A stretch of DNA of 64,000 bases from Niallia nealsonii. Lineage in GTDB: Bacteria; Bacillota; Bacilli; Bacillales; Cytobacillaceae. This document shows, piece by piece, positions 8,609 through 18,107 of the stretch (the stretch's first letter is position 1; every line of letters starts with the position of its first letter). The stretch lies in contig NZ_PISE01000037.1 of assembly GCF_002835805.1 (NCBI RefSeq), positions 18,376 through 82,375 on the forward strand, given 5' to 3'. The translations under genes were made by a program, and so were the position numbers. The notes under the pieces were generated by a model. The model was not told the origin of the DNA. It made no database searches and saw nothing but the letters and a program-made list of their open reading frames with translations.

Positions 8609-9484
8609 ATGAAATCTAACATTCAGTTTATATTATCTATGATTATTTTTGGAACAATTGGTTTAGTTGTAAGATACATTGACTTATCTTCGAGTGAAAC
8701 AGCATTTTTAAGTAGCTCAATTGGTTGTCTCTTTTTAATATTTGTATTCGTTAATCAAAGAAAAACTTTTAAATGGAAAAAGTTGAAGAGTAATGCGTTA
8801 GTTCTTTTGGCTTCTGGAATAGCCTTGGGAGGCAACTGGATTTTCCTTTATCAGTCCTATGATTACACATCTCTCGCAAATGCTACATTAGGTTATTATT
8901 TTGCACCTGTTTTTGTGATGTTACTTTCACCTATTATTTTAAAAGAACATCTACCAATAAAAAAAGTGATATGTATAGTTATAGCGGTAATAGGTATGAT
9001 GTGCATTGTGGGAAATGGGATAAGTGCATCTGAAAAAGATGATGTACTTGGAATCATTTTGGGGTTAGTTGCAGCAGCATTTTATGCTGCATTGATGTTG
9101 TTGAATAAATTTATTAAAGATATAGATAGGTTGGAAGTAACCATTATTCAACTGGCTACTACAGCTTTTATTCTTCTACCTTACGTTCTTATTACAGAAG
9201 GATTTAACATCCTAAATGTATCTATATCCTCCATTCCTTTTATTATTTTATTGGGAGCTGTAAACACAGGAATTGGGTTCTGGTTGTTTTTCTCTGGTAT
9301 GGAAAAATTAAAAGGCCAGAGCATAGCTATGTTGAGTTATGTTGATCCATTCGTAGCTATTTTAATCTCTGGGTTAATTTTACAAGAACAATTCACGTTA
9401 TTACAAATCATAGGTGGAATTCTCTTATTAGGCTCTACTTTTATTAGTGAAATGAGGTTCCGCAGAATACAAGGAAATAAGTAA
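8609..9484 (+). CDS. EamA/DMT family transporter
   Basis: A 291-residue protein with ten predicted membrane segments in two EamA repeats. The family pattern LGYYFAPVFVMLLSPIILKE (residues about 95-115) has a counterpart in the second half, LSYVDPFVAILISGLILQE. Such proteins export metabolites or drugs. The ATG lies 6 bp after GAAGGAG. A 30-bp piece of this gene recurs near 44.5 kb. Substrate unknown. Confidence 0.88.
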   Translation: MKSNIQFILSMIIFGTIGLVVRYIDLSSSETAFLSSSIGCLFLIFVFVNQRKTFKWKKLKSNALVLLASGIALGGNWIFLYQSYDYTSLANATLGYYFAPVFVMLLSPIILKEHLPIKKVICIVIAVIGMMCIVGNGISASEKDDVLGIILGLVAAAFYAALMLLNKFIKDIDRLEVTIIQLATTAFILLPYVLITEGFNILNVSISSIPFIILLGAVNTGIGFWLFFSGMEKLKGQSIAMLSYVDPFVAILISGLILQEQFTLLQIIGGILLLGSTFISEMRFRRIQGNK

Positions 9485-9519
9485 AAGGGCATCCTCTATT
9501 GTGCAGTTTAAGATAGAGA

Positions 9520-9556
9520 AAAAGGATAATACCTTTATTTAGGTATTGTCCTTTTT
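9520..9556 (+). terminator. Terminator after the EamA gene
   Basis: AAAAGGATAATACC (9520-9533) pairs with GGTATTGTCCTTTT (9542-9555), one G-T pair, with a T-rich 3' arm. Confidence 0.75.
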
Positions 9557-9636
9557 GTTGCTGATTTTGTCTGTTCAAACGTCCGAATTGAAGGTGACAT
9601 AAAAAACAGCTGTCTATGACAACTGGATTTATTTAA

Positions 9637-9700
9637 AGGAAAGCCCTCTTTAGTTTTTAAGTGCAATGTTCCGCAATCTTAGCTATATTGGGCAAAACAG
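9637..9700. repeat. Dispersed repeat family copy
   Basis: Copy of the TTTAAGTA-n-TTCACAATCTT repeat family, here TTTTTAAGTGCAATGTTCCG followed by CAATCTTAG. No coding potential. Confidence 0.5.
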
Positions 9701-9749
9701 CTTCTTTAGTACTGGGCAACCAAAAGAACTGCCAAAAACTTGGATTCAG

Positions 9750-10316
9750 TTAATCCGTTACTTTGGTAGGGAATACAATTGTATCATCAGTTAGCATTAC
9801 ACTGTGACATCTAATTAAAATTTCCTTTAAGCTATGAGGTGTTCGGTTAACATCATAAGCGCAGACTGAAATTAATCCTTTTTCGTTAACAAACCTATCC
9901 ACCTTTTTTTCATATTCTTCAATTTGTTGTATTATTTCATTATTATCGCCCCATTCCACTAGTCCCCAAGTCCATACAGGGACGTTGTTTTCCAACTGAG
10001 GTAAGATGTTTTGTTTATAATGAGCAAATATCCGTTGAGGCTCAAAACCTCTATTCTTAAAATAAAAGTCATAGTTGTTTATAAAATGAATTTTAGCGAT
10101 TTCTCCTTGGCTCAGTTCTCTTTTTAAAATTTTATTTATTCTGACGAAATTCCTATCGTTTTCAATAAGAATAATATGGGAACCAGATTTAACTCCTGTA
10201 GTTATAAAAGTAACTACATTCTGAAGATAATTGTCTATATTCTTAAATTGATAAAATATATGTCCTTCAGTATCTTTATATTTATTTAATAAATTCAACA
10301 ATAGTGTATTATCCAA
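9750..10316 (-). CDS. MEDS-domain (DcmR-like sensory) protein
   Basis: A 188-residue soluble protein. The arrangement GHIFYQFKNIDNYLQNVVTF, an IILIEND strand and a later VWTWGLVEWG motif fits the MEDS sensory domain, which in DcmR and in Bacillus proteins resembles a RecA-like ligand-binding fold. No DNA-binding or kinase domain is fused, so its partner is unknown. Monocistronic. An AATAAGTT/AACTTATT inverted repeat lies just upstream (10335-10366). Identification by pattern only. Confidence 0.6.
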   Translation of the reverse strand: MDNTLLLNLLNKYKDTEGHIFYQFKNIDNYLQNVVTFITTGVKSGSHIILIENDRNFVRINKILKRELSQGEIAKIHFINNYDFYFKNRGFEPQRIFAHYKQNILPQLENNVPVWTWGLVEWGDNNEIIQQIEEYEKKVDRFVNEKGLISVCAYDVNRTPHSLKEILIRCHSVMLTDDTIVFPTKVTD

Positions 10317-10669
10317 TGTATATCTCCCTGCAATAAAAATAAGTTAATGTTTAAATTATAACTTATTTAAGTTGCTTTGTAACTAATCTACCCCTTTTGT
10401 GACATAAGAAGAGGCGCTCTCTTTTAATTAAAGGAAAGCACCCGTTGATTTAAGATTATTTGTCTACAAAATTATTTTTTTCACTTCATTTACAAGAATA
10501 CTGCCTCTATAGCCCCAGAAGCAACTTATTGCCCTTTTTCATCCTTCATTTATTACAGGAATGCTGCCCGTTTAAACGAGAGAAGAGATGACTCTTCCAA
10601 AAATTCTATTTATTCTCTTGCTCCAGCTTACTAGTAGGTGTCACCATTATCCACTTCAAGGTAAAAGGA
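10317..10669. other. Intergenic region with a degenerate repeat copy
   Basis: No gene seen. Positions about 10395-10465 resemble the dispersed repeat family (TTAAAGGAAAGCACCCGTTG followed by ATTTAAG). Another CTGCC...GTTTAAACG piece lies near 10563. Confidence 0.4.
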
Positions 10670-11167
10670 TTAATCCATAGTCTCTCTTAATTTGATCATG
10701 TTATACCAGCATACTCCTCCATGTTGTGATTCAGACATGCCATGGTTAACAAACTTGGACTTTTCATAAAAAGAAACTAATTCCTGTTTACATGTTAAAG
10801 TGATTCCTTCTCTTTGATTTTCTTTCGCAATATCTTCCATTTGATCAATTAATATCTTAGCAATCCCTTGATTTCTGGCCTGTTTGGACACTGCTAATCC
10901 TAAAATACTCTGATATCCACCTCTTTTCGGGTTCTCTTTGATTTTCTCAAAAAGATCATCCGTAATGTAAGGTTGATTAATGATAGGTCCATTAATATAA
11001 CCAAGGATTTTCCCTTCCTTTTCTGCCACAATAAAGGTATCAGATATCAACTGAATTCTCTCCACAAATGCTTCTTTCGTGGCAGCTTCTTCTATCGGAA
11101 AGCCTTCATTTTCAATAAGTAACAGCTGTTCTAAATCGGTAGCTTGAACATTTCTTAAAGAAATCAT
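10670..11167 (-). CDS. GNAT family N-acetyltransferase
   Basis: A 165-residue acetyl-CoA-dependent acetyltransferase. Motif A, LGLAVSKQARNQGIAKILI (about residues 89-108), carries the Q-x-x-G-x-A acetyl-CoA loop; the C-terminus has FYEKSKFVNHG. The N-terminal RNVQATDLEQLLLIENEGFP resembles the arylalkylamine acetyltransferase subgroup, so a small amine is a possible substrate. AAGGGGATATAG precedes the ATG. Next to, and in the same direction as, a MarR gene. Confidence 0.85.
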   Translation of the reverse strand: MISLRNVQATDLEQLLLIENEGFPIEEAATKEAFVERIQLISDTFIVAEKEGKILGYINGPIINQPYITDDLFEKIKENPKRGGYQSILGLAVSKQARNQGIAKILIDQMEDIAKENQREGITLTCKQELVSFYEKSKFVNHGMSESQHGGVCWYNMIKLRETMD

Positions 11168-11332
11168 CTTGTCTATATCCCCTTGTTTAACCGATTTGAC
11201 CCCAAAAATTTAGTAATGATAATTTATAGATTACATTAAATTGTTTAGGTTCTAAATAATAAATAATTTAGAGTCTAAACAATAATTCGTCAAGTTATCT
11301 TTAACTCATGGACTATTACTACCCTATCTTTT

Positions 11333-11827
11333 TTATTCATTATTTGGGATTTCTAACAACTCAGTATACTTTTGCATAACATTGTAAAATAAATTGATTT
11401 CTTCAGTAGTAAAACGCTTGTGCAATGTTTTATCAGCCCAAGTGAGTTCTTTAATATCATACTCTTTATGAGCTTTACTTAAAATTTCTCCTTTATCAGT
11501 GACATACAAATGTACGTTCTTGGCATTCCCAGCTTTTTTCTTTCGTATAATCAAACCACGCTGTTCTAGTTTCGTAATAATCTGTGATACAGCACCTCTT
11601 GTTCGGTTCCACTCCAATGCTACCTCAGTAACAGTAGTTCCGGGATTTTCTTCAATAACAGTCAGTGTATGCACTTCAACCATATTAATGATTTCTCCTG
11701 TACCATAATCACGAGCTGTTTTTATATAATCATTGTAATTCATAACAAATTTATAGATAATATTTGCCTTTGCATCTAATTCATGATACTTAGCATTTGT
11801 TTGAATTACATTTTCAGTATCTTTCAT
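11333..11827 (-). CDS. MarR family transcriptional regulator
   Basis: A 164-residue winged-helix protein. The recognition region reads GTTVTEVALEWNRTRGAVSQ then IITKLEQRGLIIRKKKAGNAKN, the usual helix-turn-helix and wing. It probably represses nearby genes and responds to a small ligand. GTGAGGTG is only 2 bp from the ATG, closer than usual. The acetyltransferase gene lies 165 bp downstream on the same strand. Confidence 0.85.
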   Translation of the reverse strand: MKDTENVIQTNAKYHELDAKANIIYKFVMNYNDYIKTARDYGTGEIINMVEVHTLTVIEENPGTTVTEVALEWNRTRGAVSQIITKLEQRGLIIRKKKAGNAKNVHLYVTDKGEILSKAHKEYDIKELTWADKTLHKRFTTEEINLFYNVMQKYTELLEIPNNE

Positions 11828-12035
11828 TTCACCTCACAACCTTCCGACTATACAGTAAATTACAAAGTCTTAATTTTTTATTATATCATTATGTAATAAT
11901 CTTTTAATATTTCTACTCTATCCTCTATGTGGTCTTAATTTTAACTTCATCTTTTTTATAACCAAATTCTATTTAATAATTCATAGACTGGATAACTAAA
12001 CTTCTGTATTGAAAATTCCTTTTTAAACTAACCAA

Positions 12036-12135
12036 TTTTGTGACATAAGAAAAGGCTGTCGCAGCAACCATACTCCTAAACACAAGCATCCGTTTGTTTA
12101 AGTGAAATCTTTCACAAACTAACTTTGGAAAAGAA
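12036..12135. repeat. Dispersed repeat family copy (long form)
   Basis: GACATAAGAAAAGGCTGTCG is followed by a CATCCGTTTGTTTAAGTGAA and TTTCACAAACTAACTTTGG segment. The same order is seen near 14.6, 16.5, 56.1, 56.6 and 62.8 kb. Confidence 0.6.
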
Positions 12136-12194
12136 AAAGAGGTGCCGCAGCAACCTCCGTTGTTCAACTTTATCCCCCTATAAGTTCAATAAGG

Positions 12195-12902
12195 TCAAAG
12201 TGTTTTGTCCATAAAAATAATATCGATAATCTTATTAATGTGAATTTCTGCTGTATTTAATGAATGGATATTTAAATCCTCCTTTTTGATTAACATAGGG
12301 AGTTCTGTGCAACCCAATACAATTCCTTGTATACCATCTCTATTAATCATTTGATTGATGATACTTAAAAAACCTTTTTTTGTTTCGTTGTTCACAATGC
12401 CATTCTCTAATTCCTCAACAATTTTCCGATGAATGTATTCCTGTTCCGATTGATTCGGTACTACCATCTCTATGTTATTAGAACTGAATGGTCTTCTGAA
12501 AAAATCATTTTCCATCGTGAACTTAGTTCCTATAAGACCAATCTTTTCTAATTTCAAATCCTGTGCTTTTAAATATGTTTCTTCTACAATACTTATCATA
12601 GGTATATGGACTTTTTGTTGAATTTGTTCAAAAACAATATGGGGTGTATTTCCACATATTACTACAAAATCAGCCCCAACACTTTCTAATTTTTGAACAG
12701 CATCAGTTAAGTAATGAATTACCTCTCGCATTTTTCCATTAGTAAGCATATTAAACATTTTGTACATATTAATGCTGTTAATAAAGAGCTCTGGTAATTC
12801 TTCTTTACTACCAATCTTTTCTTGAAATTTAGAAATGATGGATTGGTAATAATCTACTGTTGCTTCTGGTCCTATACCTCCCACAATTCCAACCTTTTTC
12901 AT
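12195..12902 (-). CDS. Aspartate/glutamate racemase family protein
   Basis: A 235-residue protein starting MKKVGIVGGIGPEATVDYYQ, the family N-terminal signature. The first active-site region reads VVICGNTPHIVFE (Cys about 83), close to the usual CNT-x-H, and the second is GIVLGCTELPML (Cys about 195). Two-cysteine racemases interconvert L- and D-aspartate or -glutamate, or isomerise related acids. AAGGGA lies 8 bp before the ATG. Monocistronic. Substrate not resolved. Confidence 0.85.
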   Translation of the reverse strand: MKKVGIVGGIGPEATVDYYQSIISKFQEKIGSKEELPELFINSINMYKMFNMLTNGKMREVIHYLTDAVQKLESVGADFVVICGNTPHIVFEQIQQKVHIPMISIVEETYLKAQDLKLEKIGLIGTKFTMENDFFRRPFSSNNIEMVVPNQSEQEYIHRKIVEELENGIVNNETKKGFLSIINQMINRDGIQGIVLGCTELPMLIKKEDLNIHSLNTAEIHINKIIDIIFMDKTL

Positions 12903-13073
12903 GCTATCAGTCCCTTATCCAGTATTATCAAATATTTATATATGTTAATTAGAATTTTGATTTTAGTCAATATTTCGAAGATAAAAGGATAAGTTTTAAG
13001 CTGGATTGTTTAAATGACGTTCTACTTCAACGAAACTGCCATTTTAGCACCAAACGAAATGCTGCCATACTAA

Positions 13074-13104
13074 AAAAGAACTGTAAATTGCCTACAGTTC
13101 TTTT
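13074..13104. terminator. Hairpin terminator
   Basis: AAAAGAACTGTA (13074-13085) pairs with TACAGTTCTTTT (13093-13104) around a 7-nt loop. It lies between the racemase gene and the integrase remnant and could act in both directions. Confidence 0.65.
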
Positions 13105-13206
13105 AGAAATATTTTTTATAAAGTTCACGTCTTAATTGACCACTTAAATAAGCATATATCCTCTAATGGTGCTCTGATGGTAACGAATAATTATCTGTTC
13201 GATTGT

Positions 13207-13647
13207 CTATATACCTTTTAAGCCATATACTACATCGTGTATTAAAATAAACTTCTCTTTCCTTTTTTCCACTATAATGGACTGCTCCGAAAAGTTGATG
13301 GAACTTTGATCTAAATTTCCTATTTTTCCTATTCTGCAACCGGTAGAATACATAAACTCAAATAATGCTTTTTCAAAAGGACTGAGGCATGCTTCTCTTA
13401 ATATCTCTATTTCCTCTTCTTGGGTCCACTTGAACAACGACTTGATAAAACGAATCCGATGACATAAGCTAGATGCTTTTAGTTCACTCGCAACTTCCCC
13501 CAGATACAATTTGATAGATTCAGTTGTAATATCCTCTATCGGAATATCACCTAAATATTTTATAAACAATGTAGATTGAGCCTTATAAGCTTTTAATGTC
13601 TGGGAAGAGTATCCTTGAATTTGTTTATCTACTTTTAATTGAATATT
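13207..13647 (-). pseudogene. Tyrosine recombinase (XerC/D-like) remnant
   Basis: The open frame keeps an N-terminal core-binding domain (VDKQIQGYSSQTLKAYKAQS, then ITTESIKLYLGEVASELK) followed by FEFMYSTGCRIGKIGNLD, the catalytic-arginine region of tyrosine recombinases. The start codon, the stretch between domains and the whole C-terminal part with the His-x-x-Arg and Tyr residues are missing. It is therefore inactive, a relic of an integrase. Confidence 0.7.
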
Positions 13648-13661
13648 TTAAAACAAATATT

Positions 13662-14253
13662 TTAACGTTTTGCCCATCCTTTACCATTTAAGAAATCTTT
13701 CATAAAGGACCTAGGGAGACGAGCAAAACTTCCAATTGCTGTTTCAGACCATGTACGATTCGGTTTTTTTTCCAGAGCGCTTTGCATAATACAATTTAGT
13801 AGTCTCGTCATATTGTTTAATAATTTCTTTTGTATTGCTGTTATAACGATTTGTGTGGTAAATATCTTCAAATGGAATCCTAGGCTTACTGTCATCACGT
13901 TCATTTGGATAACCAACGACGAGTCCAAATATAGGAAAGACATACTCAGGAATATCAAGCAACTCAGATATTTTTATTATTCCATCTCTAACTCCACCGA
14001 TATAACAAACACCTAATCCCATGGATTCCGCAGCAATGACCAAGTTTTGAGCTGCCAATGTAGCATCTATAGCACCTACCAGTGCAGCGTCTATTCCCTC
14101 AATCGTCTCTGAAATATCCATATCTAAATCTTCGGCCATTTGTTTATGACGATTTACATCCGCACAAAACACAAAAAAATGTCCGCCCTCTGTTATAAAT
14201 GGTTGATTCCCTGCGTGTTCTGCTATTTTCTGTTTTAATTCTTGATCCGCCAT
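13662..14253 (-). pseudogene. NfrA-like NAD(P)H flavin nitroreductase, truncated and frameshifted
   Basis: The frame from 14253 encodes the middle of an oxygen-insensitive nitroreductase: HFFVFCADVNRHKQMAEDL, NLVIAAESMGLGVCYIGGVR and FPIFGLVVGYP. The first 60-odd residues of the family's roughly 250 are absent. The C-terminal part (KPNRTWSETAIGSFARLPRS) is in another frame, reached by a one-base change in an A8 run near 13768. These flavoproteins reduce flavins, nitro compounds or quinones; this copy is probably inactive. Confidence 0.75.
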
Positions 14254-14392
14254 ATCTACCCCTACAACAAGTATTCTTCACGCAACTTAACGTATAGAAT
14301 ACTTTCTTTAATTTGTATGTATATACATACAATTTGTCCAATATATTGAATGAATAGTTTTATGATTCTATTTATATTTAAAGGAAGCAACT

Positions 14393-14509
14393 CCATTATG
14401 TTTAAGTATACAAGACAAAATTGTAAATGATATTGGACAAGAACAATATAGGAATTTCTTAACTACTTTAAAGAAATTAGAAGAATCATTTGAACTATAC
14501 GAAAGGTAA
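14393..14509 (+). pseudogene. C-terminal fragment of a MarR-type regulator
   Basis: The plus-strand frame ending at TAA 14507-14509 reads DKIVNDIGQEQYRNFLTTLK then KLEESFELYER, typical of the last dimerisation helix of MarR proteins. Just upstream the sequence becomes a piece of the dispersed repeat (AAAGGAAGCAACTCCATTAT), which seems to have replaced the 5' part. Confidence 0.5.
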
Positions 14510-14615
14510 AATACAATCATTAATTCATAGATGAAACTGTTGTTTGTAGTTTTACTTTTAATTGATGTGAAAGCCAATGTATATTAATTAAGAATATACA
14601 GGCTTTCCCTTCTTC

Positions 14616-14720
14616 CACTGACCTGCCAGGTTAGTACAATAAGAAAACGGAATCGCCGCAGCTATTCCATCTTTAACTCAAGCCTCCGTTAGTTTAAGTA
14701 TAATTACTCACAATCTTAGA
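14616..14720. repeat. Dispersed repeat family copy (long form)
   Basis: ACCTGCCAGGTTAGTACAAT, AAACGGAATCGCCGCAGCTA, then CCTCCGTTAGTTTAAGTATA and ACTCACAATCTTAG. A well-preserved member of the family. Confidence 0.6.
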
Positions 14721-14797
14721 TATATGCAACAATTAAAAATAAAGGCACAGTATGTTTCGTGCCTTTATTAAAAATTAGTTCTTTAATCTAGATTTAT

Positions 14798-15664
14798 TTA
14801 ATCCAAATATGGACCAATAATTTTCATGCAGTAATCCCACAGAATTTTTTCGTGTTCTGCAGAATAATGTTTATCCTGCGGTTTTTCCTCTTTCATGTTG
14901 CCAAAGAATTTTTCAGTAACATTTTCTACTTCTTTGGATGTAGCTAAATAGACTGTTGTTGCAGCTCCTTTTTCGGGAGAAGCCATGAATGGCAGTGCCA
15001 CCTTAAATATCATATTTTGGATAAAACCTTTGTCGTTATCTTGTCCAAATCTAGTCGCAACAGCACCTGGGTGTAATGCGTTAGCCGTTATATTATTAAA
15101 TCCCCTATCTTTCAGTTCAATTGCCAAATGTCTTGTAATCCATATTGTATATAATTTGGACAACGCATATGCTTTGCTTGGGGTGTAGTTTTTTTCTAAC
15201 TGCAAATCGCTAAAATCTGGCTTAGTTGCAATTTTATGCGTTGCTGAAGATGTATTAATAATTCTTGCAGAAGGACTTTTTACCAACACATCCAATAATA
15301 ACTCCGTTAAAAGCAATGGGGAAAACACATTTAGTGTCATTGTCTTTTCAAGACCATCTTTAGTTATTTCTCTTTCCTTGCTGAAAATTGCACCAGCATT
15401 ATTTATTAACACATCGAGTCTATCATATTTTTTCTTGAAATCCTCAGTCATTCGCTTAATGTCTGTGAACGAAAATAAATCCGCAATTAAAGTATCCACC
15501 TTATCATTGCCTGTTTCTAATTTTATTTCTTCGCACACTGTCTGAGCTTTATTTTTATTTCGTCCATGTATGATGACAGTATGTCCTTTCTTTGCCAAAG
15601 CCTTAGCTGCTACTTTTCCAATTCCATCGGTAGCTCCTGTAATTAATAGGATTCTATTTTGCAT
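14798..15664 (-). CDS. Short-chain dehydrogenase/reductase (retinol dehydrogenase-like)
   Basis: A 288-residue NAD(P)-binding SDR. Cofactor motif TGATDGIG (about residues 8-15), NNAG near residue 89, active-site YALSK near 165. The fold and length fit the retinol/WW-oxidoreductase-like subgroup. AGGAGG precedes the ATG. A TetR gene lies upstream on the same strand, and both carry the same palindromic operator (AACGAACGTTCG), so TetR control is likely. Substrate unknown. Confidence 0.88.
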   Translation of the reverse strand: MQNRILLITGATDGIGKVAAKALAKKGHTVIIHGRNKNKAQTVCEEIKLETGNDKVDTLIADLFSFTDIKRMTEDFKKKYDRLDVLINNAGAIFSKEREITKDGLEKTMTLNVFSPLLLTELLLDVLVKSPSARIINTSSATHKIATKPDFSDLQLEKNYTPSKAYALSKLYTIWITRHLAIELKDRGFNNITANALHPGAVATRFGQDNDKGFIQNMIFKVALPFMASPEKGAATTVYLATSKEVENVTEKFFGNMKEEKPQDKHYSAEHEKILWDYCMKIIGPYLD

Positions 15665-15706
15665 TCTAATTCCTCCTAGTTTTTTTGTTCTAGTGATTTT
15701 CCAAAA

Positions 15707-15730
15707 AAATAATCGAACGTTCGTTTATTT
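15707..15730. promoter_or_regulatory. TetR operator in front of the SDR gene
   Basis: Near-perfect 24-bp palindrome centred on CGAACGTTCG (15714-15723) with AAATAAT/TTTATTT flanks. A close copy lies in the TetR gene's own promoter (16349-16370). Confidence 0.7.
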
Positions 15731-15769
15731 AATTATCTTAAAGAAAAGCACCCAGATAATATCTAGTGC

Positions 15770-16339
15770 TTAATTCTTTATCGCATCCCAGCACATCTGG
15801 AAAACTAAATAGTAATCAATATCCTGCAACATTCCTTGTTGGCAGCTTTCCTTATACAGTTGACTAATTGGGTAAAAACAGAATCCAATAAGTAAAATTG
15901 GTGAGGTTCTTTTCAAAATGCCTTCCTGAATTCCCCTTTCAAATACTTCGATTGTTTCTTGACTCTGTACCTCGATTTCCTTATGCATAATCGGAGTAAC
16001 CAGTGGGGAATTTGAAGATTGCTCGATAAAAAAGAAATAATCTTTATGTTCTTGCATAAACTCTAATAGATTTTCACAAATCTTTCTGACGGACTGTTTT
16101 ACCGTTTCATCCTTACTGATACCTCTATTACAAGCAGAATGCATCTGCATTTTTACATCCATATAGACTTTTCTAAACATATCCTCCTTATTTTCATAAT
16201 AGGTGTAAAGGGTAGAGGTAGATACTCCTGCTGCCTTTGCAATCTTAGACATGGAAACATTAACAAATCCAATTTCATTAATCATTCGGACCGTTGCTGA
16301 GAAAATTGCTTCTTTTTTATTTTCATCTTTTATTCTCAT
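15770..16339 (-). CDS. TetR family transcriptional regulator
   Basis: A 189-residue protein from the ATG at 16339: MRIKDENKKEAIFSATVRMI followed by the helix-turn-helix MSKIAKAAGVSTSTLYTYYE (about residues 32-51). The C-terminal ligand domain is typical and diverse. An upstream TTG start is rejected because it lies inside a perfect -35 box. With the promoter placed there, transcription would begin at or next to the ATG, so the mRNA looks leaderless. It likely represses itself and the SDR gene. Confidence 0.85.
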   Translation of the reverse strand: MRIKDENKKEAIFSATVRMINEIGFVNVSMSKIAKAAGVSTSTLYTYYENKEDMFRKVYMDVKMQMHSACNRGISKDETVKQSVRKICENLLEFMQEHKDYFFFIEQSSNSPLVTPIMHKEIEVQSQETIEVFERGIQEGILKRTSPILLIGFCFYPISQLYKESCQQGMLQDIDYYLVFQMCWDAIKN

Positions 16340-16346
16340 GACGCTA

Positions 16347-16375
16347 ATAATAAACGAACGTTCTGTTATTGTCAA
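16347..16375 (-). promoter_or_regulatory. Autoregulated TetR promoter
   Basis: Minus strand: TTGACA (16370-16375), 17-bp spacer, TATTAT (16347-16352), then only TAGCGTC before the ATG. The spacer contains most of the palindrome AATAAACGAAC/GTTCTGTTATT (16349-16370), so repressor binding would block RNA polymerase. Confidence 0.75.
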
Positions 16376-16479
16376 TTAGATTTAATTTTATTCCTATTTC
16401 TAAATACATATAAATAATTGAATGATAACAGTATTGAATTGTTTACGCTCTGAGAGTTATATTTCAATACTTTTTTACA

Positions 16480-16572
16480 CTAACCTGCTTATTGGCACAA
16501 TAAAAAAAGCGATCCTCCATTAATGAAGCATCGCTACCTGTTACTTTAAGGACAATTCTTCACAAACTTCTA
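16480..16572. repeat. Dispersed repeat family copy
   Basis: ACCTGCTTATTGGCACAATA, AAGCGATCCTCC and ACCTGTTACTTTAAGGACAA then TTCTTCACAAACTTC. Overlaps the 3' end of the broken frame at 16560-16907. Confidence 0.6.
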
Positions 16573-16907
16573 TATTTAATAAACAAATAAATAAGTTTGA
16601 ATTCTATTGATGGGAAAATTGACTTTAAGAATAATCCAATATTGAATAAATCCATAATTGTCTTCTCACGAAAATCAAGAAATAGTCTACTGCCAAAACT
16701 GGAACGAGTTTGAATCCTTTTGACCTCATGTATCAATTTCGCAGTTCTCGCTTTAATGTATAAAGAAGGATCGCAAATGGTAGGAATACCACTATCTATC
16801 CCCGCATACCATTCACACTCTTTTCGTTATTGCATTTTCCATACAGTTTTATTGTAGTTTATGTCATCTGCTTTAAGCCCATTTCTCCATGTACTGATTT
16901 TCTTCAT
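16560..16907 (-). pseudogene. Unrecognised gene remnant with in-frame stop
   Basis: From the ATG at 16907 the minus strand reads MKKISTWRNGLKADDINYNK then TVWKMQ and TAA. The same frame continues for nearly 90 codons with protein-like composition (CEWYAGIDSGIPTICDPSLY). It ends inside the dispersed repeat at 16560. No family recognised; an internal stop mutation is the simplest reading. Confidence 0.4.
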
Positions 16908-16984
16908 GTAAATGGTTTTCTCGCTATCAAAAACTGGTTCATTCTAAACACTTTCATAAATATCGCTCTTTTTCTCGTCCATTT

Positions 16985-18103
16985 TTAAAATAAATTCGGA
17001 ATAAGAATAATTAAAATAATAGGAACGATTAGGATTAAATACCCAATTGGATTGGCAAAATTCATGGTAAAACCAATACCAAAACGCTTTTCTACAAAGA
17101 CAGAAGGGTCGTTACGGTTAAAATAGAATAAACCGCCTATCCAATACTTATCTTCATCAATACCTTCTACCTTATTTGAATGAGAGTCCTCAATGATTTC
17201 CTTTCCTTCGAAATCTGAATCTAAACTACCAACCTTAACCGCTAACCAAACCGTGCCTACTAAGACAATAATTAACAAACATAAAGGCGCAAGCATCATA
17301 AGTAAATCACTAATTATATTTTCGTATAGAAGATTTAGTTGTAGTATCGCAAACAGCAGAGTGATTAAAATATCAACAACAAATAGGAACCAACTAGTAT
17401 ATTTACGAAGACGTAATTGCCTTAATTCTGACGATTTAACATTTCCAGCATTGATTTTAATACCGGAGCATTTTGTAAAAACATTTATTCCATAAAACAT
17501 GAGTTGCATGAGGATTAAAATAATTGGCATACCCAATGCAACCATCCAGCTTTTATCACTAAACGCATCTGCTTGACCATTTGAACCCCAGTGTGTTGGA
17601 ATTTGTCTAGGTAATTGATCGTACAAATTCACAGTTACAATAATTAAACCTAGCGAAATAATGACAGGAATGAGATATATAAAAGAGGCAAGCATTTCGT
17701 CTTTTGAACGAATTTTCAAATCAGCATAATGGACCTGTTTCACTGCACCAAACCAATCTTTAGTTTGCTTTAGTTTTGTTATTTTATAGTGAAAATAAAA
17801 ATAAAGGGACAGCCCAACTAGTAGGATAACAAAAGGAAAAACTACACCTACAAGAGCTAGTCGATTCTCATTAACATTGTGTCCCTGAACCAGTAGGGCC
17901 AAACCAGCTAAACTAGCAAGTGTAAAAACTGAAGTTATTATTACATAAGACTTCTTATACTGGATAACTTGGGGATGTCTCACTTGATCATAAGGAATAG
18001 AGACCCCAAAAACAACAGAGCGTTTAGTAATAAACGGAATAAAAATTTGAAGCACACCCACAAAAAGGATGGTTAGAAAGAAAATAATAAATTCCATGTC
18101 CAT
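16985..18103 (-). CDS. DUF1648/DUF5808 membrane protein
   Basis: A 372-residue protein with about eight membrane segments. IPTHWGSNGQADAFSDKSW (about residues 168-186) is the DUF1648 motif and KYWIGGLFYFNRNDPSVFVE near residue 310 the DUF5808 motif. Both occur in SdpI-like and related Firmicutes membrane proteins of unclear role; SdpI is an immunity protein. GGAGG precedes the ATG. It lies 4 bp after the stop of a GntR regulator, the usual YtrA-type arrangement, so they form one autoregulated operon. Confidence 0.85.
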   Translation of the reverse strand: MDMEFIIFFLTILFVGVLQIFIPFITKRSVVFGVSIPYDQVRHPQVIQYKKSYVIITSVFTLASLAGLALLVQGHNVNENRLALVGVVFPFVILLVGLSLYFYFHYKITKLKQTKDWFGAVKQVHYADLKIRSKDEMLASFIYLIPVIISLGLIIVTVNLYDQLPRQIPTHWGSNGQADAFSDKSWMVALGMPIILILMQLMFYGINVFTKCSGIKINAGNVKSSELRQLRLRKYTSWFLFVVDILITLLFAILQLNLLYENIISDLLMMLAPLCLLIIVLVGTVWLAVKVGSLDSDFEGKEIIEDSHSNKVEGIDEDKYWIGGLFYFNRNDPSVFVEKRFGIGFTMNFANPIGYLILIVPIILIILIPNLF

Positions 18104-18107
18104 TTGA

